This document shows positions 18,183 through 26,665 of a DNA stretch of 54,549 bases, in pieces. The stretch comes from Metalysinibacillus jejuensis (GTDB taxonomy: Bacteria; Bacillota; Bacilli; Bacillales_A; Planococcaceae), in contig NZ_QAFW01000014.1 of NCBI RefSeq assembly GCF_003057615.1, forward strand, positions 1 through 54,549. Direction: 5' to 3'. Each line of letters starts with the position of its first letter. Position 1 is the stretch's first letter. The position numbers and the translations under genes were made by a program. The notes beneath the pieces were generated by a model. It did not search any database. It saw only the letters and a program-made list of their open reading frames with translations, and was not told the origin of the DNA.

Positions 18183-18902
18183 ATAGAAAAAGGATTTCCC
18201 GAGGCGCTCTACTACGCTCGGACATAGCGCATATAGCTTACTCGTCAGCCCCATAATGCGCGGTAAATTCACTTCGCGCGTAGGTTTGCCGAGCGTTTTT
18301 ACGACTTCTCGTGCCACGCGCTCTGGCGACAATAACACCCGGCGCACCGACTGGCGATAGCTATTCGTATCATCTGCCTTCGTTAAAAACGGCGTATCAA
18401 TCGGCCCTGGGTGAATGGCGGTAACCGTAATGCCAAGCGGCGCAAGCTCAAGGCGCAGCCCGTTCGCAAGCCCTACGATGGCATGTTTAGTTGCGGCATA
18501 AACGACCGCTTTTGGCGTAGCCACTTTCCCTGCTTGTGAGCCGATAAAAATAAGCTGCTTCGTTTGTTGTTTGGCAAAATGACGCGCGAGTTGCGCCGTC
18601 GCTGTGACATTGACGTTAATCATCTCAGCAATGGTGTCGTCGCTCTGGTCGACAAACGCTTCAAAGCGCCCGACACCCGCACAAAAAATCGCGACGTCAA
18701 CAGCGGGTAACGCCGCATACAGTCGTTCGCGCGCTGCGGCTTCGGTAAGATCAGCTGCTAACACATGCGCCCCTTGTGCTTCAAGCGAACGCAGTGCCAC
18801 GCCGCTTCGCCCTGTCGCGTAAAGCGTATGCTGTGCAGCGAGTAGTTGCTGCGCGAGCGCCATACCGACGCCACTCGTTGCCCCTGTTAAAAAAATTTTC
18901 AT
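18174..18902 (-). CDS. SDR family oxidoreductase
   Basis: This 242-residue protein is a classical short-chain dehydrogenase. The nucleotide loop is TGATSGVG (residues 6-13), the NAG-type motif is CAGVG, and the catalytic triad is Ser122, Tyr135 and Lys139 (YAATK). It uses NAD(P)(H); the substrate cannot be predicted. The stop of the MBL hydrolase gene abuts this start, so the two genes form an operon. Confidence 0.9.
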   Translation of the reverse strand: MKIFLTGATSGVGMALAQQLLAAQHTLYATGRSGVALRSLEAQGAHVLAADLTEAAARERLYAALPAVDVAIFCAGVGRFEAFVDQSDDTIAEMINVNVTATAQLARHFAKQQTKQLIFIGSQAGKVATPKAVVYAATKHAIVGLANGLRLELAPLGITVTAIHPGPIDTPFLTKADDTNSYRQSVRRVLLSPERVAREVVKTLGKPTREVNLPRIMGLTSKLYALCPSVVERLGKSFFYKK

Positions 18903-19850
18903 TTACTTCACCCTTTTATAATAATAAATGCCTGCACGCTTCGTACTTTCGATCATGCCTTGGCTTTCTAAGTAGTCGAGCGCACCGATCGTTTTAGATA
19001 GCGTTAGCCCAAACTGTTTTTGATACACGCGCGGATAAAAGCGGCTCGTCGCCTCAAGCGGCGTGATGTCGTCTTGCCCCATTAGCTCATACAGTGTGAG
19101 CGCTTGGTCGTGCTGGCGTTTTTTGCGAGCATCAATGAGCGGCACAATGTCCGTTAAATCAGCCCCGTGCCCGGTATACATCGTCGCAACAGGCAAGGCA
19201 CGCAACAGGTCGAGTGATGCGTTATATTCGAGCTGCGACTTCGCACGCGGCTCCCCTTCAATTAACGGCGGTTCGATTAACGGATTTGGCGTAATGCGCT
19301 CAAGCAATAAGTCGCCGCCAATGACGTCATGCGAGCGCTCGTCCCAAAAAATAAGATGACTGCGCGCGTGGCCTAATGTTTCGATTGCTTTTAACCCAGG
19401 GTGCCCGGGTACTTCGTCGCCGTCTGCTAAAATTTTAGTGAGCGGCAACTCTCCGACCCACTCCATTTCGCGGCGCACTTGCACGTTTTTTTCGATGACC
19501 GCACCAGGCACACCGCTCTCAAATAAATTATGGCGATAAAATGCCTCGTGGTAATTTAAAAAATCCTCGTCATGGCGCAACCATAAATCATTGTACACAT
19601 GCCCCATAATTTCGGCGTGCGGGAAAGCATCCGTCCAGCCCGCGTGGTCAGGGTGATGATGCGTCAGCACCACTTGTTCGACATCTTTCATCGTATAGCC
19701 CGCAGCGCGAATGCCCCACTGCAATGCCTCGTAGGCCTCTGTTGTTTTAGGCCCGACATCAAAAATGGTGAGCGCGTCCCCTTTTACTAAAAAGGCGTTC
19801 ACATCGCCAATTTTATACGGTGTCGGTATTGCAATTTTGTGTACATCCAT
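18903..19850 (-). CDS. MBL-fold metallo-hydrolase
   Basis: The metal site THHHPDHAGW (His64-Asp68-His69 counted from the chosen start), a later GHARSHL and GHG define a di-zinc MBL hydrolase. Similar proteins act on thioesters or other small esters (glyoxalase II-like), but no specific substrate can be given. The C-terminal 90 residues resemble a winged helix found in this subfamily. The ATG at 19850 is preferred to the GTG three codons earlier because GGGGAG lies 8 bases upstream of the ATG. Confidence 0.85.
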   Translation of the reverse strand: MDVHKIAIPTPYKIGDVNAFLVKGDALTIFDVGPKTTEAYEALQWGIRAAGYTMKDVEQVVLTHHHPDHAGWTDAFPHAEIMGHVYNDLWLRHDEDFLNYHEAFYRHNLFESGVPGAVIEKNVQVRREMEWVGELPLTKILADGDEVPGHPGLKAIETLGHARSHLIFWDERSHDVIGGDLLLERITPNPLIEPPLIEGEPRAKSQLEYNASLDLLRALPVATMYTGHGADLTDIVPLIDARKKRQHDQALTLYELMGQDDITPLEATSRFYPRVYQKQFGLTLSKTIGALDYLESQGMIESTKRAGIYYYKRVK

Positions 19851-19951
19851 CCTGCTCACTCCCCTTTGAATATGTATTCATTTTACGATTTGTATCGACA
19901 CTTGTCGAGCTCGTTCACTTCTTCTATACTTGAAAGAGGAGGTTTTGCTTA

Positions 19952-20758
19952 ATGATTAATCAAAAAATTGTCTTTTTAGGTGCAGGTGCGATGGCAGAAG
20001 CGATCGTGCGTGGTTTAGTCGATAAGGCGGTCATTGCGCCAACGCAGCTTTACATGAAAAACCACAGCGACCACGTACGCCTACAGACGCTACATGAGCG
20101 CTACGGGGTACAAATTGCTAGCGATGCCGACATCGTAAGCGCAGACATCGTCGTGCTCGCGATGAAGCCAAAAGACGTAGCTACTGTGCTACAAACCCAT
20201 ACCTTATCACCACACACCGCCGTATTATCGGTACTCGCTGGCGTTAGCATGGCGACAATCGAAAAATATGCAGGTGAGCGTCCGATTGCTCGTCTTATGC
20301 CCAACACCTCAGCTACGATCGGACTTTCTGCAAGTGGCGCAACGTTTAATCGCGCTGTTTCTCCTTCGCTTCAACAAGATTTCATCCAACTTTTCGAAGC
20401 CATTGGCACTGTCGAAATCGTTACCGAACAACAAATGCATGCGGTTACCGCGCTTTCTGGCAGTGGTCCTGCCTATTTTTATTACTTTTTAGAGTGTTAC
20501 GAAAAAGCAGGCGTGGCGCTCGGTTTAGACGCCGAAACAGCGCGTCGCCTCATGCTGTCTACAATGGCAGGGGCAGCCGAAATGTTAAAGCGCACAGGCG
20601 AAGACCCTGCCGTCTTGCGCGAAAATATTACAAGCCCTCAAGGCACTACCTTTGAAGCGCTTGAAGTGCTGCGTAAATACGATGTGGCGCGCATTATCGA
20701 AGAGAGCACACAAGCGAACGCTGACCGCTCCAAAACTTTCGAAAAACTATATGATTAA
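19952..20758 (+). CDS. proC: Pyrroline-5-carboxylate reductase
   Basis: ProC reduces pyrroline-5-carboxylate to proline with NAD(P)H. This 268-residue protein has the Rossmann start IVFLGAGAMAEAIVRG, the central LMPNTSA motif and the family signature around TALSGSGPAYFYYFLE with the later SPQGTTFEAL. It is full length. An AGGAGG lies 7 bases before the ATG. It is divergently placed from the MBL gene and is followed by an IS element. Confidence 0.96.
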   Translation: MINQKIVFLGAGAMAEAIVRGLVDKAVIAPTQLYMKNHSDHVRLQTLHERYGVQIASDADIVSADIVVLAMKPKDVATVLQTHTLSPHTAVLSVLAGVSMATIEKYAGERPIARLMPNTSATIGLSASGATFNRAVSPSLQQDFIQLFEAIGTVEIVTEQQMHAVTALSGSGPAYFYYFLECYEKAGVALGLDAETARRLMLSTMAGAAEMLKRTGEDPAVLRENITSPQGTTFEALEVLRKYDVARIIEESTQANADRSKTFEKLYD

Positions 20759-20824
20759 GAGGAGTAATAGCACTTTACAAATTTTTTGAAAGTATGATTG
20801 ATCGCCTACTAGCACATAAGGCCT

Positions 20825-21040
20825 GACACTCCCACCCATAAATGAGTGGGGTTCTAAAGTACAAAAGATTTCTTCTTTACTCTCCCATCAACCGATGTTG
20901 CTGGTTGGGTACAACACAAAGACACTATCTTATTTCCTTTAGACTTTAACGAACAAGACGACCATTGCCATCATTAGCGTTCGCATCGGCTCATGCCAAA
21001 ACCGTTTTTTTATCATTTATCTTATCCCCATGCTTTTGAG
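20825..21040 (-). ncRNA. Probable omega-RNA region of the IS element
   Basis: TnpB proteins use a guide RNA transcribed from the 3' end of tnpB into the right end of the element. The roughly 190 bases after the tnpB stop contain several inverted segments and end in the hairpin CCCCACTCAT ... ATGGGTGGG on the minus strand, the form seen in such scaffolds. Boundaries are inferred from the family. The guide would read from beyond the right end, toward proC. Confidence 0.45.
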
Positions 21041-22468
21041 TGTATGGGGTTCTTTTCTTAGTTTACTGATTAATTCATCATGAAGTTTAAGGAATACATC
21101 GAATGTTTTAAAACATAAATCTCTGTCTATTTTGTCTAAATCCTTATCGTGAACCATGTTCATTAAAAGGAAAGATGAATATAAATCTCGTTGGATTAGG
21201 ATACCGCCAAAGTCATTCCAGCGTTTACTCAATGATTTTTTCGTATATGTATCATCGAAATGATTGTACTGACTCGCTCTTACTTTCGTTGTATTTACTT
21301 TGTTTAATTTCAAACCATTGTATTCCAATTTCCGTTCTAGGCAACTTAAAAGCATAGAAGGGGCGCGGTTGGATAGTGTTCTTCCAAACCGTTTTTTCTT
21401 TTTAAAACGACCTTTTTTATTTTTCTCTGTCTTGTTACTTCGTTTTTGAAGTCCTTTAAAGGACATTTTCTCCACAAAAAAAGTATCTCCCATTAATAAC
21501 AACTGATTAGATAAGCTTTCATGGTCTTGTTTTCTTACCATTCTGTTTTTACGGTGCAATTCTCGGTATTGATTACGCAGTTTAACATAGCGGTTGGCAT
21601 ACACCCATTTTTCCCGATTACTACGGTTTATTGTACCGTCCTCATTATATTTAAAAGGATTAGTTGCTCGTTTACTTCTATCCATTTTACGCTGTATGCG
21701 TTGGATAACTGGCTCGTAAGTCTGTACGTTAGGTGCTAACACCTTTAGCATGGCTTGTTTTTCGGAACAAACCGCAACCGTAGAAGTACCAATATCAATC
21801 CCTACTCGCCCGATACCGACTTGTTGCTTTAAACCTTCGGAATTATACGATTGTGGGGGAATACCTTCTAATACAAGTTGAGCGTAATACACGTATTTTC
21901 CCTTTAGAAATGCTCGTTTAATGCGAACGTACTTTACCTTATCTTGAAGTGCTAAATGGGCGTACACATCTTGTTTACGGACAATAACAGGGATAGAAAG
22001 ACCTTTCCAAATCAACGTATTGTTTACGAAACGAATACCTGTCTTATTGGATTTGCCTTCAACGGATTGCATTTCACCGTAGCGTTTAAAATAGACTTTC
22101 TTCGCTTCACCGAACATCATCTTTTGAAAGGCATTAAAAACCCTTGTTCCGATTTTTTGCCCCGCTTGTGAATCTATATTTCCTTTAAATCGTTGATTCA
22201 TCGGTGTTAAAAATGCGTGAATAGCATACTCGGTCAACCCAAACTGTATATTCAATTCCCGAAAAATAGCATTTCTTTCTTTGCCTTTTTTCATCTTTTT
22301 CGCTTTTTGAAAGGCTTTTGATTGCTGCATGGTGCGATAACGCTTGTATAACTCATTCAAACAAGCGTTATACATCTTACGTGAGATTTCAAATCGCTTA
22401 TTTAAAATATCTTCTTGGAAAGATGCTGTTTTTAATCGTAATGTCAATACATAGCTTGGCGTTGCCAT
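21017..22468 (-). CDS. tnpB: TnpB-like RuvC nuclease without a visible zinc ribbon
   Basis: TnpB is an RNA-guided DNA nuclease, the ancestor of Cas12. This 483-residue protein keeps the RuvC residues Asp225 (GIDIGTS), Glu333 (FFVEKMSF) and Asp428 (LIQRDLYSS). The CxxC...CxxC zinc ribbon normally between the last two motifs is absent: the segment reads VRASQYNHFDDTYTKKSLS with no Cys. The N-terminal wedge and helical domains look complete. It follows the 97-residue zinc-ribbon-like ORF by 67 bases. Confidence 0.88.
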   Translation of the reverse strand: MATPSYVLTLRLKTASFQEDILNKRFEISRKMYNACLNELYKRYRTMQQSKAFQKAKKMKKGKERNAIFRELNIQFGLTEYAIHAFLTPMNQRFKGNIDSQAGQKIGTRVFNAFQKMMFGEAKKVYFKRYGEMQSVEGKSNKTGIRFVNNTLIWKGLSIPVIVRKQDVYAHLALQDKVKYVRIKRAFLKGKYVYYAQLVLEGIPPQSYNSEGLKQQVGIGRVGIDIGTSTVAVCSEKQAMLKVLAPNVQTYEPVIQRIQRKMDRSKRATNPFKYNEDGTINRSNREKWVYANRYVKLRNQYRELHRKNRMVRKQDHESLSNQLLLMGDTFFVEKMSFKGLQKRSNKTEKNKKGRFKKKKRFGRTLSNRAPSMLLSCLERKLEYNGLKLNKVNTTKVRASQYNHFDDTYTKKSLSKRWNDFGGILIQRDLYSSFLLMNMVHDKDLDKIDRDLCFKTFDVFLKLHDELISKLRKEPHTLKSMGIR

Positions 22469-22535
22469 TCTGTTTCACCCTCTCAAAAACGAACAAACAA
22501 TAGGAAGTATAGTTTTCATATCCTTCCTATTGTTT

Positions 22536-22829
22536 TTACCTGTTATTATTGGTGTCATTATTATCCACCCAATCTCTAAGCAATCTGGCTTTTTTTAGGC
22601 TTCTGTACTCGTCTAAAGATGCTTCTCTAACTATTGACCATGAACCGAGCCACAGCATCTCTCTGACATATCCATTAGGAATTTTAATATGTGTAGTATC
22701 ACATACATTTCTTCCACATAAGATTAATCTAGCTTTTTCGTAGTCCTTCCTATATTCCTTATTGAATTTGTGGTCTTTAACGAATTGTTCAAACCCACAA
22801 TTACTACATTTAATTTGCAAAGTAGTCAT
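22536..22829 (-). CDS. Zinc-ribbon-like accessory ORF between tnpA and tnpB
   Basis: This 97-residue protein has two Cys pairs: CSNCG at residues 9-13 and CGRNVC near residues 38-43, spaced as in a zinc ribbon. The rest is polar and ends in a basic-acidic tail. Its ATG overlaps the tnpA stop as TAATG, so it is coupled to the transposase. I know no standard gene at this place in IS605 elements. A DNA- or RNA-binding role is inferred from the Cys pairs. Confidence 0.65.
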   Translation of the reverse strand: MTTLQIKCSNCGFEQFVKDHKFNKEYRKDYEKARLILCGRNVCDTTHIKIPNGYVREMLWLGSWSIVREASLDEYRSLKKARLLRDWVDNNDTNNNR

Positions 22830-23230
22830 TACCCCCTCGTTTTTTGATTTTCTACATATTGTCTAATGGTTTCGCTTGATACATTTCTAGCAGTTGAAAC
22901 GAAATAAGAACGTGTCCATAAACTAGGCAAATGTTGAAGATAATGAAATTCCTCTCTCAACTTTTTAGAAGTCACTCCTTTTATTTTTGCCATAATGTTA
23001 GTTGGACTAAAGGTTGGTAGTGCATTTAAAAATAAATGCACATGGTCTTTATCGCATTTCATTGCGAGAATTTCAATTTCTAATTCTTCGCAAACCTCTT
23101 GAACCAACATTTTGAAACGTTCTTCCAATTTACTGTCGAGAAAAATTTTTCTCCTATATCGTGGACAAAACACAAAATGATAATTAATTAATGATACCGT
23201 TGTTTTAGTTCTTCTATATTCATTTAACAT
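22829..23230 (-). CDS. tnpA: IS200-type Y1 transposase TnpA
   Basis: TnpA cuts and joins single-stranded ends of the element. This 133-residue protein has the HUH motif His63-Val-His65 (DHVHLFL) and the nucleophile Tyr125 (IRQYVENQ), and the usual start SLINYHFVFCPRYRR. The length is slightly short of the typical 140-150 but complete. It has its own promoter, TTGTAG-17-TACAAT. Confidence 0.95.
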   Translation of the reverse strand: MLNEYRRTKTTVSLINYHFVFCPRYRRKIFLDSKLEERFKMLVQEVCEELEIEILAMKCDKDHVHLFLNALPTFSPTNIMAKIKGVTSKKLREEFHYLQHLPSLWTRSYFVSTARNVSSETIRQYVENQKTRG

Positions 23231-23237
23231 GCTACTA

Positions 23238-23266
23238 ATTGTATCAGTTAATCACTCTAGCTACAA
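23238..23266 (-). promoter_or_regulatory. Promoter of tnpA
   Basis: On the minus strand TTGTAG and TACAAT are separated by exactly 17 bases, upstream of the tnpA ATG. It matches four and five of six consensus positions. Confidence 0.6.
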
Positions 23267-23484
23267 CAAAAAGACATAGAAAAATTCAGATAATTAGAAC
23301 ACCATAGTAGGCGTTCCTTATCTAACCTCACTTTCATCCCAAGCCTAAAAGCAAGGGCTTTCTCGTTCGGGAAATCTGTAACTTTGCCTTTTGGCTACAC
23401 TTTTGTTACCATCATGAGTAAGGAAATAACCATTTTGGTTGTAGGGGTAATGGGGAAACTTATTGCGCTGAGTTGAAATTTAAG

Positions 23485-23518
23485 CCCGGCTAACATCTCG
23501 TTGTTAGTCGGGTTTTTT
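23485..23518 (+). terminator. Strong plus-strand terminator near the IS left end
   Basis: CCCGGCTAAC pairs with GTTAGTCGGG around ATCTCGTT and is followed by six T residues. No plus-strand gene lies just upstream, so it may protect the element from, or mark, older transcription units. Confidence 0.75.
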
Positions 23519-23600
23519 GTATCGTTCACAGTTTTAATCACTGTTAAACCTAGACAAATCCTCTATTGCCAATACTTCAAGCTTGTAAAATCCCGTAAAA

Positions 23601-23681
23601 AAGAGAACGCATGCACCAAGCGGCATGAGTTCTCTTCATCTGACACGCTTAACGCATGTACCAAGCGACATGAGTTAAGCG
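23601..23681. repeat. Two tandem hairpins with shared loop and different stems
   Basis: Bases 23601-23636 and 23646-23681 are two 36-base hairpins. Both have the core CATG-Y-ACCAAGCG-R-CATG with a G/A mismatch below it, while the outer 8-bp stems differ completely (AAGAGAAC/GTTCTCTT versus CGCTTAAC/GTTAAGCG). Changes on both sides keep pairing. They lie in the roughly 580-base gap between tnpA and the transglutaminase-like gene, where no coding region was seen. Confidence 0.8.
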
Positions 23682-23812
23682 TATCCTATTACTGTTTCGC
23701 TATTGTAACAAAAAATTAAGCTTTTTGTCTATAAGCCTTGTTGCAAATTATTCGCAGCGTACTTTACCGCTTCTGCAACCGCTGATGTTATAGGAAACGC
23801 CTGTTTATTTCT

Positions 23813-25468
23813 TCATTGTATCGTAATGCGGTAACTTTGTGCCGCCAGCGCGTTGCCGTTTACGCTCGTTACGTCGGCAGCCACGAGGTATAACGTGCCG
23901 CTCGGATACGTCGCCGCTGGGGCTATCGTGACACGCGTGCCTTCGATTGACGTTGCGACAGGCACTGCTTCACCGTAGGCGGTCATCGCATAAATATTGG
24001 CGTGCGCTACCGCTTCCGTAAACGTAAAGTCATACGCAGCGGTATTAGGTACGTTGTAGTATGTACCTTGTGACGCAATGCCTTTTAGCGGATAGTATAG
24101 ACGTTTTTTAAGCGGTGCTACCGTTACTGTTATCGGTGTCGTTGCGCCGCGAAACTGCGCTTGTAGCATCGCATCGCCCGCTCCTTTGACGAGCAAGCGG
24201 CCGTCTTGTACCGTAATATGCGGCGACTGTGACGTCACAAAGGCATCGTGCGTCACATCAAACTGTTGCCCGTTCGTCATAAGCGCCGTCACTGCATAGC
24301 GCGGGCTATCGCCAGCTGTCAGCGGTGGCGTCGTAAGGAGCAGTTCACGTAGCGTGTCGGTATACGCCACTTCAAGCGACACCGTCTGTTGCCCACGCGT
24401 ACGCGGTTGTTCGGTGATACCGTAACGCGGCGCGGAAGCAACACTTGCACTCGCTAAAGCGCGCTGTAAAGCAGGTGCAACGTCACTAGCCTGACCGTTA
24501 TACGTTACCGTAATATGCGGCTCAAAGCGTGCGAGTTGCGCTTCTACTTCACGCTGTAAAGCTTGTGGTGTAGCTACGCTCGCTGTGGCGATAGCTACGG
24601 ACTGCGCAAAACTGATGCGCCCTTGTTTTAGTAATACCTCTTGGTAGTTACTCACCGCTTTTGGGTACGGTGCATCGTGCGCGTTTAAACCACCTTGTGT
24701 GAAGTGGTGATCAGGCGCAATCATCGCATCGCTTAGTAAATAATAGTCATAGCTCACTTGCCCTTTATCAGGCAGCGGATCATCCCACGTCGTATCTAAA
24801 TGATACCACTGGCCATCGAGTTGGACTAAGTTCCATACATGGCCAATGCCGTCTGCTTTACCGCTAATTAAGCGCACAGGAATGCCCGCTTCTTTTAGCA
24901 GTTGGTACGTCAGCATCGCATAGCCATTACATAATGTTTTACCTGTCGTTAGCGCATAATACGGCGAATTGATCGCCTGATTGAGCGACGTATCATACGT
25001 TAGCGTGCGCACGACATAATCGTGAATCGCCTTCACTTTCGCATGGGCATCAGGCGCACCCGCGATAATACTAGGCAGGCGCTTTTTGACTTCTTGTGTG
25101 ACATAAGCGGCTTGTGCTGCCGTTTGTGAGTAGCGTAAATAAAGTGTCACTTGTACATTACCATCACGCCCGCGCCACTCGGCAGAATAACCGCGGTAAT
25201 CATAGGCAAGGTATTCGTCAGTGCGCAGTGCGGCTTCGACAGCATCACGCAAATGACCGCGCACATTGCCAAGCTTGCCGTAATACGTATACGTGACGGT
25301 CGTTTGACGTTTTTGTAGCGCTTGTGTGAGCGTTTGTTGCATCGTTTGCGCCTGCATATTATAGCTTGTCGGCGGGCTATAACGCGTCGCCGACGTATCT
25401 TTATAACTTGCGGCTTCAGTGTGGAGCGGCATCATTAACAATGCGCCCACGAGTAACCATCGTTTCAC
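23813..25468 (-). CDS. Secreted transglutaminase-like protein with Ig-like C-terminus
   Basis: A signal peptide (KRWLLVGALLMMPLHTEAAS) starts this 551-residue protein. Residues 140-235 form a transglutaminase-like core with the triad Cys180 (KTLCNGYA), His210 (IGHVWN) and Asp225 (HLDTTWDD). In the family this fold is usually a cysteine protease or cross-linker acting on the cell wall or surface proteins. Two further stretches follow, the last 100 residues resembling the SbsA Ig-like domain of S-layer proteins (DFTFTEAV, YLVAADVTSVNGN). It starts at GTG just after a small membrane-protein gene. Confidence 0.85.
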   Translation of the reverse strand: MKRWLLVGALLMMPLHTEAASYKDTSATRYSPPTSYNMQAQTMQQTLTQALQKRQTTVTYTYYGKLGNVRGHLRDAVEAALRTDEYLAYDYRGYSAEWRGRDGNVQVTLYLRYSQTAAQAAYVTQEVKKRLPSIIAGAPDAHAKVKAIHDYVVRTLTYDTSLNQAINSPYYALTTGKTLCNGYAMLTYQLLKEAGIPVRLISGKADGIGHVWNLVQLDGQWYHLDTTWDDPLPDKGQVSYDYYLLSDAMIAPDHHFTQGGLNAHDAPYPKAVSNYQEVLLKQGRISFAQSVAIATASVATPQALQREVEAQLARFEPHITVTYNGQASDVAPALQRALASASVASAPRYGITEQPRTRGQQTVSLEVAYTDTLRELLLTTPPLTAGDSPRYAVTALMTNGQQFDVTHDAFVTSQSPHITVQDGRLLVKGAGDAMLQAQFRGATTPITVTVAPLKKRLYYPLKGIASQGTYYNVPNTAAYDFTFTEAVAHANIYAMTAYGEAVPVATSIEGTRVTIAPAATYPSGTLYLVAADVTSVNGNALAAQSYRITIQ

Positions 25469-25696
25469 TTACATCGCTCCCGCTTTAATTTTTTGACGAA
25501 TGCGGTACGTCGTAAATAAGGCAGCTGGCGCTAAAATCGCAATAATCGCAAGCCACATCGCGAGCGCACCGCTCTGTTGTAAAATGGCGTAATTGCTCGT
25601 TACAAAAATCACGAGCCCAATTAATAAAACGTAGCTTAAAATATTAGGAAAAATAACAAACAAGCGAAGCAAAGCTGGGTGAATTTTTCTTTCCAT
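25469..25696 (-). CDS. Small two-helix membrane protein
   Basis: This 75-residue protein has two hydrophobic helices (about 17-34 and 42-63) and basic ends. The family is not recognised. It is followed without a gap by the secreted transglutaminase-like gene and begins 24 bases after rnz on the same strand, so it may be a helper in either unit. Confidence 0.7.
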   Translation of the reverse strand: MERKIHPALLRLFVIFPNILSYVLLIGLVIFVTSNYAILQQSGALAMWLAIIAILAPAALFTTYRIRQKIKAGAM

Positions 25697-25720
25697 ACAA
25701 CAAACCCCCTTTTTACTTCA

Positions 25721-26665
25721 TTATACGCATTTTAGCTCGTTATTGTATAGCGTAAATTGTTTGAAGTCATGCGCCATCGCAATGGCAGGAAAAACGCTTG
25801 CGCCTTCTGCGAGCAACGCCGCTTCATCATGCTCCGTAAAACGGCTGCTTATATGGCTAATAATTAAGTGCTGTGCCCCCGCTTCTTGCGCTACACGCGC
25901 CGCATCGCTAACCGTCGAATGACCAAACTGTGCCGCAAGCGACTGCATCGTCTGATCAAACGTCGCTTCATGGACGACAATGTCGGCGCCGCGGCTTAAG
26001 TTAACCGCCGCTTCGCAGTAACGCGTATCGCCAAGGAGCGTCACGACAAAACCTTTTTTAGGTTCGCCTACGACAGCAGCACTCGTAATGACACGCCCGT
26101 CAATGTGAACGTCTTCGCCTCGCTTTAGTTGCCCAAGCATCGGGCCGTTCGGTACGCCGAGCGCGCGCGCTTTGTTAATATCAAGTTCACCTGGCAACGC
26201 CTTTTGCGTCACGCGGTAGCCGTAGCTCGTCACGACGTGCGCTAATTCGTCTGCTTCAACGATAAAGTGATCGTCTTCATAAATGACACCAGGTGCTACT
26301 TCCACAAAGGTCATCGGGTACGTAATATGCGTGCTCGTTAAGCGCATCGTCTGCTCTACCCACGTAGCTAACCCTTTAGGTCCATAGAGCGTTACGCCTT
26401 CCTCGCCCCCTTGAAACGAGCGCGAACTTAAAAAACCAGGCAAGCCAAAAATATGGTCGCCGTGCAAATGTGTAATAAAAATTTTAGTGACGCGTCGTGG
26501 CTTTAATGACGTATGCAAAATTTGGTGCTGTGTCGCCTCGCCGCAATCAAACAGCCACATCTCACCAATTTCGTCGAGTAATTTCAGCATAATAGCGCTC
26601 GTATTACGCGCTTTTGAAGGCATGCCTGCACCTGTTCCTAAAAATTGTAATTCCACTCGCTTCAC
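25721..26665 (-). CDS. rnz: Ribonuclease Z
   Basis: RNase Z trims the 3' trailer of tRNA precursors. This 314-residue protein has the zinc motif THLHGDH (His66-His68-Asp70-His71), the start LQFLGTGAGMPSKARNTS and the later LLGDTRYC and HEATF motifs, and is full length. Its GTG start overlaps the dinB stop by three bases (GTGA), so the two are co-translated. Confidence 0.95.
   Translation of the reverse strand: MKRVELQFLGTGAGMPSKARNTSAIMLKLLDEIGEMWLFDCGEATQHQILHTSLKPRRVTKIFITHLHGDHIFGLPGFLSSRSFQGGEEGVTLYGPKGLATWVEQTMRLTSTHITYPMTFVEVAPGVIYEDDHFIVEADELAHVVTSYGYRVTQKALPGELDINKARALGVPNGPMLGQLKRGEDVHIDGRVITSAAVVGEPKKGFVVTLLGDTRYCEAAVNLSRGADIVVHEATFDQTMQSLAAQFGHSTVSDAARVAQEAGAQHLIISHISSRFTEHDEAALLAEGASVFPAIAMAHDFKQFTLYNNELKCV

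Larger units (their letters stand above)
20825..23290 (-). mobile_element. IS200/IS605-family element (tnpA + extra ORF + tnpB)
   Basis: Three genes in one orientation (Y1 transposase, 97-residue ORF, TnpB) followed by a right-end hairpin make up an IS200/IS605-type element. Such elements move as single strands through TnpA and have no inverted repeats. The right end is placed at the hairpin near 20825. The left end is upstream of the tnpA promoter, but its exact point could not be fixed and may be as far as 23480. It separates proC from the transglutaminase-like gene. Confidence 0.8.

Noticed and set aside
18903-19859. GTG start for the MBL hydrolase at 19859
   Set aside because: It overlaps the ribosome site GGGGAG-TGAGCAGG that best serves the ATG at 19850.
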